Under the pieces are notes generated by a model. That model did no database searches. It was not told the DNA's origin and saw only the letters and a list, made by a program, of their open reading frames with translations. The translations under genes and the position numbers were made by a program. This document shows positions 14,245 through 23,300 of a stretch of DNA of 64,000 nt, piece by piece (the stretch's first letter is position 1; each line of letters starts with the position of its first letter). The stretch is from Mytilus galloprovincialis (taxonomy: Eukaryota; Mollusca; Bivalvia; Mytilida; Mytilidae). The stretch covers positions 52,794,439 through 52,858,438 of the forward strand of contig NC_134847.1 in the NCBI RefSeq assembly GCF_965363235.1. Direction: 5' to 3'.

Positions 14245-14740
14245 CAAAGAGACAACAACTCGACCAAATAAAAAAACAAAAAAAAAAAACAACAGAAGGT
14301 CACCAACAGGTCTTCAATGTAGCGAGAAATTCCCGCACCTGGAGGCGTCCTTCAGCTGGCCCCTAAACAAATATATACAAGTTCAGTGATAATGAACGCC
14401 ATACTAATTTCCAAATTGTACACAAGAAACTAAAATTAAAATAATACAAGACAAACAAAGGCCAGAGGCTCCTGACTTGGGACAGGCGCAAAAATGCGGC
14501 GGGGTTAAACATGTTTGTGAGATCTCAACCCTCTCCCTATACCTCTAACCAATGTAGAAAAGTAAACGCATAACAATACGCACATTAAAATTCAGTTCAA
14601 GAGAAGTCCGAGTCTGATGTCAGAAGATGTAACCAAAGAAAATATACAAAATGACAATAATACATAAATAACAACAGACTACTAGCAGTTAACTGGCATG
14701 CCAGCTCCAGACTTCAATTAAACTGACTGAAAGATTATGA
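14245..14740. repeat. Dispersed mussel-type repeat (copy 2)
   Basis: Diverged copy of the repeat at 1-570, same orientation. It starts AAACAAAGAGACAACAACTC and ends near ACTGACTGAAAGATTATG. An A-rich expansion lies near its start. The open frame across 14186-14389 is a by-product of the repeat and is not a gene. Confidence 0.65.
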
Positions 14741-15908
14741 TTTCATCATATGAATGAATTTCGGACAGCGGTATACTACTGTTGCCTTTATTTGTCATAG
14801 ATTGTAGTGTAAAATTGTCGAATATGGAGGACAATCAAGGTATGAACCTTTTTTCTTGATTCCTTGGATATATGAGATGCAAGTTCTCACTGCAATATGG
14901 TTTAGTTGGTGATACAATCACAAAAATAAGTCAACTATAGGGTGAACACTATGAGTACCCATTGGAATACCGACTGTCTGTTGAAATATCAATCCACCAA
15001 ATTTTAACGAATAAATTGTCGATTAAGAAATCAAGCTTTAAATAATATCTTCTTCATTGTATTCTTCAAAGACTCAGTGTGGTTATTAAAAAAAACGTAT
15101 TATGACCCAAAATAAGACATTAATATCTTCGATTCTCATTTGTACATAAAAAGTAAGCGTATAACAATTAAAGTTATTAATGCTGCAGCAAAATTGCAGT
15201 GATTGTGTTTGAAGATTAAGCAGTAGATCTTTAGAATTTTGGGAGAATCCACATCTGATTGACACCACTGAATGCAATAGGTAAATCACTATTTCTGTCA
15301 AAAATATATAATATTTTTGTTGTTGTTTCTTTTACAGTTTTATACATCTATAAACTGCTGGCACAGGCAATCGTGATTATTTTGTTAATATTATTAATAT
15401 ATCATAATTATCCACATTTAGTTATTGCAATAATTTACTGAGAAAACTGAACGCATGTTAAATTGTATTCAAGTATGAAGTTTAAAATAAGGTCAAGTTT
15501 TTAATACATTTCATCATGGTCATTTTGTTATTACATGCTATATGCAATAATGAACAATTGAGTCATTTCATTATATACACGAAAGATTACACTAGTTGCG
15601 GTACACTATGACACAACACGGAAAAGGATTGCATTAAAACTTAAATATAATCCTTAAAATAGAAACAATGCAATTCGTAAGTTTGCAATATGTAAAAATA
15701 GATTAATGATTTTTAACGAAAAGTATGAATGAAAATTTTGTGAATTGTTGTAAATGAGACATATGTGTTGAAGAATGGGAATGTGATTTGATATTGTAGG
15801 AATTTAAGATAGATATGTTAGTATAAATCTAAACACAAAAAGGCTATATTTATTATTGTCCCTTATAAGTCGTTCCTATAACATTCGTTCATAATATTAT
15901 ATAGAGAA

Positions 15909-16042
15909 TAATACATGGCAAAATCCGTATCATATGTCGTATCATCCAGAGACATCAATATCAGCCCAAGGGCCTTTAGGCCCGAGGGATGATATTGGTC
16001 GAGGGTGATACGGCATGTGATACGGATTTTGCCATGTATTAT
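15909..16042. repeat. Long palindrome (foldback), about 65-bp arms
   Basis: The left arm begins TAATACATGGCAAAATCCGT. The right arm ends ACGGATTTTGCCATGTATTA. The centre is near AAGGGCCTTTAGGCCCGAGG. The arms can pair over nearly their full length with scattered mismatches. It probably forms one element with the GATACGG-rich tail at 16462-16540. Confidence 0.75.
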
Positions 16043-16461
16043 ACGCTTTATCATATATTTCAACAGAAGAGTATTATATTATATGAACTGTTTTCTGATC
16101 CCGATAGATTAGCACTGGGTTACCTTCAGTTCTGCTTTTGTCTTGGTTCAAAGCCTAAAAATAACTGCTTATACAAAGCACCTGGGTTACCTTACCATTT
16201 GCCTGCTGCTGTTTTAAAAATATTTTGTTTATTATTGTATTTATTTGAGTGTTTTGTATTTTTTATAGTTGCATTTAGTGTGCCAAAAAATATGCAAACT
16301 TGATGTTCGTGACGTCACATACAATATGAAAACTTGACGTTCGTGACGTTACATACCAAACAATGACGTCATTAAAAAAAATGACCTATTTTGAGGAAAT
16401 TTTTTCTTAAGCAAAAAAAAAACAAAAAACTTTATGTAAAAAAAAAAAAAAAAAAAAAAAA

Positions 16462-16540
16462 AAGGTATGCGATACGGGGTATGCGATACGGGTTTAGCTA
16501 TGCGATACGGGGTATGCGATACAGGGTAGGTGATACAGAC
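16462..16540 (+). repeat. GTATGCGATACGGG minisatellite after an A-run
   Basis: Follows a run of about 23 A at 16439-16461. It consists of about five units of roughly 13-16 bp (GTATGCGATACGGG, with variants ending ACAGGG). The core GATACGG also occurs in the palindrome arm 450 bp upstream, which ties the two parts together. Confidence 0.7.
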
Positions 16541-17357
16541 TGGAAAAACAACCTTTATTAGATATACAAAATAGCTGTATTTTGTACTAAATATATGATA
16601 AATAAATATATTGTTAATTGTCTAAATTATTTGCATTTGTTTCAATAATTATAATAATATTTCATTGTTCAACTCAATGGTATATGAATTCATATTAATT
16701 ATGTCAACTATAACATACATTCAGTACAAAGGGTAACCATGACTAATTTTACAATTTTAATAAATAAATCTAAACACAAAAAGGCTAAATTCTGAGAAAC
16801 GCATTGTAATTGACTTTAAGGTTTAAAGCTGCGGTTTGATATGTAAATGCCTTTTATAAACAATACAACTCTTGCCGACTTGTTCCTGTAATCGTATGAG
16901 GCTTTATCCTTTAATTTCAATATCCGCTAAATCTACACTTAATAATTGGCAAATTGATTACCTTTTGCTCTGCGTCTACCTGATTGAACTGGAAATAAAG
17001 TCTGCCTCGTATTTTTACTTAGATCGAGATACTGACACTTGAAGGTTGATTGAGAACTTAAGTTCGCGACAAACTACTAGATGTTTTCTCATTATGACTT
17101 TCCATTTCTGTGTAGCAACATTCTAGCGGCGCCTGTATACTGATTAGTTAAGGCGTTGGTTTTTTGGTTATAATTGATATAATCATTATATATAGACATA
17201 ATAAAATTATTATTATTTTAACAAAGCTTAGATGTATCTAACCCGGAAATCTCTATTAGCTACAATTTATGTATCTGCATGTGAAAATGTATACATAGTA
17301 TTAACCTAATGAAATATCTGAATCAACATTTTTAAACTTGATTTAAATTTTGTTCAG

Positions 17358-17922
17358 TTAAGGTAGCACAATACAAAGATTTTATACCTCCAATTCCCCA
17401 GTTTTAAAATGAAATTGAAATTAGCTTCTTCATCGATATCCCGAGAGGGTTGATTTTAATTATATGTTGTTCCTAGAGCCATTATCTACACAAGGGTGTC
17501 TCAGATTTTGGATAGAATGTATGGATAAAATTTTACACATAATCAAATATTATCTACTTTTATGTGGTAAGGATGTTTACAGTAATTAGAAATTTATGAG
17601 AGAATGGAATGCGATAGCGATAATTTGAGACAACCTTTTGTAACTCCTCCTGTGTTGATTATGATTTAAAATTTCCTGTATAGTTATAAAGATGATAGAG
17701 CTAAATTCATTCAAGTGAACTGATCAAGATTTTGCCATGAATTGCATAATAAATGATTACATAATGATTGCATAACAAAAATATTGTCATTCATTTAAAA
17801 GATTAATCTTTTATCTATCTATGTATACCTCTTTTATTAATTGATATGCAGTCTTAAAAAAGTAACAGTATTTTAAAGGTTGGAGATTGGAAGTAAAAAA
17901 TCGTTGTATTGTGCTACCTTAA
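17358..17922. mobile_element. Non-autonomous TTAA inverted-repeat element (565 bp)
   Basis: The left end is TTAAGGTAGCACAATACAAA. The right end is TTGTATTGTGCTACCTTAA, its reverse complement over at least 19 bp, with further matching inside (AGATT / AATCG). TTAA lies at both outer borders. No coding content. Confidence 0.8.
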
Positions 17923-19070
17923 TTATATAAAAAAATAAGAAATATATCATTCGTTGTTGAATAGAAGTCATTTTGTTTATGCATGCCTCATAGGAATAAT
18001 TATTAGTTAAGTACTCAAAGATAAACTAGTCGTAGGACACCACGACCCCATGACACATCAAAAGATCGACATTTAACGGATTGTTTGTAAACTAAAACAA
18101 TAAGTTGCTTTAAAAAAAAAGCAATACGTGAACCTAAGATCGCTGGTCACTAAAAGATTGTTGCTGAATTTGTGTTTACTTTTGAATTGAAATAATTGAC
18201 TGTGAATAGAAGAAGATAATGATGATGTTAAACTACCTTTTTTAAACTATGTAATTGTGTGTACATTCTTGCACAAGTCAGTTGAAAGCTATGCTGGAAA
18301 GTTGTGAATATAAAAGTGTATACATACAGCTACTATTTGAATATACATTTCAAAACTCGGCTATTTTATTGATAACCTGGGAATATACCTCATATTTACA
18401 TAACTCCTTTGTAAATCCCAGTTTCTACAAACCAGATTTCTAATGGAAATTGCACAAACTAAAAGCAATATAAATTCAACCACTCAGTTTACTTTATAAT
18501 TTGATTTAATAAATCATTATTGAAGATATATGAACTCATGGTAAATGTTGGATGGATAAATTTAAAGTCCAATTTCCATTTGAAGTGAAACCCTGTGGAA
18601 TGCAACTTTTAAGAAGGTTTCGTATATTTTACTTAAAAGTAACACACTGCTTCATTGGACCCTCTTACATAGAGACTACTTTTAGTCTCATAAAACATAT
18701 AAAATTTCAAAAAATTCCTGATTTTACTTAAATCAATCCAAATATTCTATAGAGAAACTTGGTTTTGAAGAATATCTTATTTATGAATTTCATGAATACC
18801 TGAAAATACTATCAAAAGAAACAATTTATGTAAAAGATATGTAGGTATGAAACGCTAAAAGGATTAAAATGTTGTACGCCAGACGCTAGTAAAGTCTACA
18901 AAGAATCACCAGTGACTCTTGAATAAAAAAAGACAATAAAAAGGCAAAGTTCAGTTATATATTCCCTAGGTATAAAATCCTGGGTATTTCGAAATTGTCA
19001 CAGTCAGTTATATATATGTATGAATGTACGTGGTATTTTTGTCCAAGAAATAGTAAAAACCCAGATAGCA
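17923..19070. other. AT-rich non-coding stretch
   Basis: No exon or structured repeat that I can support between the 17358 element and the TTGGCCAACAT array. The short open frames are not coding-like. Confidence 0.4.
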
Positions 19071-19074
19071 TCCA

Positions 19075-19290
19075 CCTGTTGGCCCAACATCTGTTAATTG
19101 TTGGCAGTGTTGGCAGATTGTTGGCGTTGGCGTGCCAATCAATGGCCAACATTTGGCCAACATCTTCCCACCAACTGTCATTTATGGATGGTTGGTCCAA
19201 TGTTGGACCAACATCTGTCCGCCAATTGTCATTTCAGGATGGTTGGGGGAATGTTGGACCAACAAGTTCAACCCAATTGTCAATTTGGGA
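19075..19290 (+). repeat. Degenerate TTGGCCAACAT minisatellite
   Basis: Repeated variants of TTGG.CCAACATCTG, GCCAACATTTGGCCAACATC and TGTTGGACCAACATCTGTCC, separated by ATTGTCATTT..GGATGG units. The array is G+C richer than its surroundings and explains overlapping open frames on both strands, which I do not treat as genes. Confidence 0.7.
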
Positions 19291-19709
19291 TAGTTAGGCC
19301 AGTTAAAGTCGCCAATCAAAGAACGCCATCAACAGTGTTGCGTCAAAATAGAAATTTCGTGTAATAAATCAATAGTTTGTCACAAAAGTTCTATCTAGAA
19401 AGCATAAGCACTGAAACTCTGGACAAGAATACGCATTTGCGTCATCGCATATATCAATATAATACTTTTATTCTGATGTCAAACTACCTACCTCAAGCGT
19501 TTTGTCTCCGGATTCATTGACATTTTATCTGTTACTTTTGTATGTGATAGTGGGCGTGTAATAAAACAGTATCAAATTATGATAGTTATTATTTTTTTAA
19601 AAATTATTGTAAAATAATAATTTACGTTTTTTGTGAGAAGCAAGGATTTAAAATGCATGTGATTTGATACGTATCTTTCATTCACGACCGTTTGAATTTT
19701 AGATATAAC

Positions 19710-20365
19710 ATGTCCAGCAGCACATATTACAGTATTATCCGGATTGTTATCGTTGTACTATGCGGGAAAAATTGCTACTACGGTTATCAGATTCAATTTC
19801 AAATAAATAAATAAGTAAGTAAGTTAGTAACTGAACTTGAATAACTTTGAAAAGTTTAGTATGATATAATATTTAAACAAAAGGTTGCCACATATGATAC
19901 ATTATGATGGGCACAACAACCTTTAAAGATAGTCCCCTTCTATGTTGTCTTACCCTTGGAAATGTTACGTATCTTTTCATGACTTAATGATTTCCCATAA
20001 AATACGTGACAAATTTTCATCTATCCTTCGAGTAATTCAAAATTATTAAATTTTAAGCTTTTTGCTGTCCAGCAGCACATATTACAGTGTTATCCGGATT
20101 AATCGTTGTACGATACGGGAAAAATTGCTACTACCAGGAATTAGATTCCATTTTAAATCAAAAGATTCGTGTTTAACAAAACTATGATCGATCTGTGTGT
20201 GAAACGTCTAAGATGTACAATGATTGATGTATTTAATGTGGGTCTTTAATGTCACTTTTATCATTATTTGCTATGTCATGGCGCCCAGCTTTTTTTTAAA
20301 CGTAGAAAGCTGGGTCGCCCGAAAAGAACCACTGATCTTCGGCATGGAAACTCTGTCAATCCTAT
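19710..20365 (+). repeat. Uninterrupted copy of the repeat that received the retrocopy
   Basis: 19823-20365 runs from AAGTTAGTAACTGAACTTGA through AGGTTGCCACA, AGTCCCCTTCTATGTTGTCT and TGTCCAGCAGCACATATTAC to TCTTCGGCATGGAAACTCTG. The second copy is split, with its left part at 21069-21114 and its right part at 22778-23300. An extra partial copy of the TGTCCAGCAGCACATATTAC block lies at 19710-19800. Because this copy is continuous across the insertion point, it acts as the empty site. Confidence 0.8.
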
Positions 20366-20393
20366 TCAATCCGTGTCAGAGAACACGAAGAAA

Positions 20394-20408
20394 GGGGGGG
20401 GGGGGGGG
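20394..20408 (+). repeat. G15 homopolymer
   Basis: An uninterrupted run of 15 G just after the end of the repeat copy. It could form a quadruplex on the + strand. A longer G25 run lies at 23777-23801, near the end of the second copy. Confidence 0.8.
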
Positions 20409-21340
20409 TTCTTCCTCCAGGAATATTTGTATCTAATGAACCTTACATTCGAAAGATTTGTTTTTATTAATTGAAAGAGGGAAAAAACAAATGCAAGGCA
20501 AATTGTGAATGGTCTTTTTTCCTTTCTCCCGTGAGGAAATCTCGCATATATCTGGTTTACCGTCAAACCGAGAACATGTCTTTTTGTTGTATCTGTCACT
20601 AGGTGGCTGTATCATTGACGTTTACTCATAATTTCATATTGAAGCATACTGCACACGTCAGAATTGTTTAAGAACCTGAAGTTAAAGTTTTATGTCATGC
20701 ATGATAAAGTTAAGAAAAGCAAAGAAGAGACTCATGAGCTAAATAGAAAAAGACGAAAGTGATCTGATTTTCTGAACTTCTATTTTTTATGTCTTCACTG
20801 GGAACGCTCGAGCTGAAACCTACACTTGTCAGATTGGCAGGGCCAGTACTCTGTTTTTAATTTTGTAATTATTTTCGCATTAGATCGTTTAAGACCCTGT
20901 CAGTGGTTCAAAGTATTGCTTTACAATGACATGTCTACTAAGTTAACGAATGCTGCATTCGAATAGCGACTGCTCCAATCCTTCTCAGAAATTTTGCAAT
21001 CTTAAGACATAGAAAACACCCTTCTCTGGTTAAAAAAGATATTGTACATTATAAGGTGTCGACTACAAGTTAGTAAAGGAACTTGAATAACTTTGATTAG
21101 TACAATATGTTATAGGAGTGGCAAGGACGTTAATTTTGTCAATGAAAACTTTTCTAAATATATGGTGAAAACTTGGATTACCAGTATTCTTTCCCATGTA
21201 TTTGCGGAGGAACTTACTAGTTTAAAGTAAGTGTTGCTTCATTGTTGAATAATTCGCTTGTCCAGTTTCACAAAGACACTTTTTAAAGATATGTGCTGTC
21301 GACCTAGATATTAACCTGAACTAGTTGTATTACAGTAAAC

Positions 21341-22174
21341 ATGGATAAATTACCTGCTTATTTAGTAAAATCGATAGACAATGCATGTAGTTTGTTTAGT
21401 AAAATAACATTTACAATACATGGCGATGAAAATAAAGCGAGGATTTCTATAATGTTTGGACAAAGTGAGGATAAAAACAATAAACGTAAATCTCAATCTA
21501 TGGAACGCAGGAATAACATTAGAATGTCGAATTTCATACAGAAAGTTACCAAAGATAATGAAAATATAACAACAAACGAAAGTCAAGCTACTGAAATTAT
21601 TCAATGTGATCAATTGATGGAACTCGAAAATGGAAATGTACGGAGCGCCGAAACTGCAACCGTAATGGACAATATTGCGCATGAATTACCGGAAAACGGC
21701 ACAATGTTTTCAGATAAACATTTACATAAGAATTCACCTAAGAAAAGTAAGAAAACTACAAAAAGGAAAGGATCAATAGACAATGTCGATCAAAATTTAT
21801 TGGAAAATGTAAAACAAAGTAGAAATGAAAGAAAATTGCCAACACAAAAAGATGATGAATCTGATGATGACGATATATTAGTTGGAATTGATGACGTTAT
21901 TTCTAAAGTTGTGATCAAGAAAAGTAGATTATTGCCAGATAAACTAATAGCAAAATTGAAAGGAACCGGTAAAATTATACGGTATGATAGGGAACTTGAC
22001 AATACAATAGAAGTGTGTTCAATTGATGATGATTACCATACATTTAAGAAAAATGTAGAACAAGACTTTGGTGATGTGAGAGACTATGAATTTCGTCCAG
22101 ACGATACGGACGAAAAAGTTGAGTTAATGGCCAGATTTGCATTTGACAATGAACTGTTTACTTTGGTGAAATGA
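21341..22174 (+). CDS. Intronless 277-aa ORF of unknown function, in a retrocopy
   Basis: ATG follows a 226-nt leader inside the retrocopy, and the stop is TGA. I do not recognise the protein. Residues about 3-40 (LPAYLVKSIDNACSLF, then a beta-like stretch ITFTIHGDENKARISIMFG) look like a small folded domain. Residues about 42-165 are polar and probably disordered, with basic patches (NKRKSQSMERRNN, KKSKKTTKRKG: candidate nuclear-localisation signals). An acidic run, DDESDDDD, comes next. The C-terminal 90 residues (from about SRLLPDKLIAKLKGTGK to FAFDNELFTLVK) look folded and acidic. No TM segment or signal peptide is seen. An open frame this long in AT-rich DNA, with no stop or frameshift, points to a recent insertion or to selection. 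The charge pattern suggests a nuclear or chromatin-associated parent protein; that is inference only. Confidence 0.75.
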   Translation: MDKLPAYLVKSIDNACSLFSKITFTIHGDENKARISIMFGQSEDKNNKRKSQSMERRNNIRMSNFIQKVTKDNENITTNESQATEIIQCDQLMELENGNVRSAETATVMDNIAHELPENGTMFSDKHLHKNSPKKSKKTTKRKGSIDNVDQNLLENVKQSRNERKLPTQKDDESDDDDILVGIDDVISKVVIKKSRLLPDKLIAKLKGTGKIIRYDRELDNTIEVCSIDDDYHTFKKNVEQDFGDVRDYEFRPDDTDEKVELMARFAFDNELFTLVK

Positions 22175-22439
22175 ATATTGTTGTAAATAATTTTATTTTT
22201 TAGCATACAGAAATACTAGTTTTTGTTCAATTTGAAAAGATAAGTCTTTGGTTAATAACTTATGCGACTGATTTAAAAATTTTGAATATGTGAAGGAATT
22301 GGAACTCCATCCGCATATATTGTTTTATTTTATTCATCTTGCATAACCGTTTTGACTAAAATCACTGTTTACAGAATCGAATACGAATCATTAAGTCTTA
22401 TTTGATAAGAGATAGTATTTCGTTGGATCAAATTGAAGA

Positions 22440-22444
<5 letters not shown>

Positions 22445-22500
<56 letters not shown>
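22445..22500 (+). repeat. A56 run within the retrocopy 3' region
   Basis: About 56 consecutive A, 270 nt after the ORF stop. It is followed by 261 nt of AT-rich sequence and then the terminal AATAAA and A-run. It may be a fossil poly(A) tail of an earlier retroposition event, or an internal A-run of the source mRNA. Assembly length is uncertain for such a run. Confidence 0.7.
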
Positions 22501-22502
<2 letters not shown>

Positions 22503-22777
22503 AAAAAAAAGACATATTTTAAAAGTAAATACATGTATATAAAGTATATAACTGTAAATATAAATGGATATTTTGAAAGAAATATATAAAGTATAATGAT
22601 GAATAAATACTATCAAAGTAAATAGATAAAGGGTATTACTGTCAAAATAAATGGATATTTAAAACTGTGATAATAATGCATATAAATGTGTGTATAAGGA
22701 ATTGCTATGTGTGTATATGATAATTGTATGTATGAAGTATGATGAATAAAGATAAAAAAAAAGTACAATATGTTATA

Positions 22778-23300
22778 ATATTTAAACAAAAAGGTTGCCA
22801 CAAATGATACAGTATGATGGACACATTAACCTTTATAGATAGTCCCCTTCTATGTTATCTTACCCTTGGAAATCATAAATATCTTCTCAATACTTAATGA
22901 CATCTTATCTCCTTAAAATATCTGACATATTTTTTAAATAGTTCTGCTTTACAATTCATCTTTTCTTCTAGTAATTCAAAATTATTAAAGGTTAAGCTTT
23001 CTCATGTCCAGCGACACATATTACAGTATTATCCGGAGTAATCGTTGTACGATGCGAGAAAAATTGCTACAACTGGTATCAGATTCAATTTCTAAATAGA
23101 TTCGAGTTTAACAAAACTATGATAGATTTGTGTGTTAGACGTATAAGATGTACAATGATTGATGTATTTAATGTTGGTCTTTAATGCTACTTTTATCATT
23201 ATTTGCTATGTCATGGCGCCCAGCTTTTTTTTATTGAAGAAAGCTGGGTCGACCGAAGACAACCACTGACCTTCGGCATGGAAACTGTCAATCCTAGTCA
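22778..23300 (+). repeat. Right part of the split repeat copy
   Basis: Continues from the right target-site duplication: ATATTTAAACAAAAAGGTTG, GATAGTCCCCTTCTATGTTA, CATGTCCAGCGACACATATT, ATGTCATGGCGCCCAGCTTT, ACCTTCGGCATGGAAACTGT. Collinear with 19870-20365. The left part of the same copy is 21069-21114. Confidence 0.8.

Larger units (their letters stand above)
15310..17110. repeat. Distal copy of the tandem duplication
   Basis: Collinear with 11970-13740. It carries its own insertion, the palindrome element at about 15885-16560. It lacks the 13146-13424 insert and so serves as the empty site for it. Confidence 0.75.
21115..22761 (+). mobile_element. Processed retrocopy (retroposed mRNA) with 16-bp target-site duplication
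   Basis: AGTACAATATGTTATA occurs perfectly at 21099-21114 and 22762-22777, directly flanking the insert. The insert ends AATAAAGAT followed by an A-run, the expected 3' end of a polyadenylated mRNA. It has no introns and contains one full ORF at 21341-22174. A related uninterrupted copy of the surrounding repeat (ATAACTTTGA..AGT.., then ATATTTAAACAAAAGGTTGC) lies at 19840-19890. TSD length and A-tail fit LINE-machinery target-primed reverse transcription. A 56-A run inside the insert at 22445-22500 suggests a more complex history. Confidence 0.85.

Noticed and set aside
14827..14843. Possible start exon ATGGAGGACAATCAAG with a GTATGA donor
   Set aside because: No downstream exon in frame with recognisable coding sequence was found; too short to support alone.
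15989..16303. 104-codon + frame and 66-codon - frame around 15.9-16.3 kb
   Set aside because: Both lie across the palindrome; their shared start peptides are a mirror effect of the inverted arms.
21362..22002. Minus-strand frames of 106 and 70 codons
   Set aside because: Shadows of the intact + strand 277-codon ORF.
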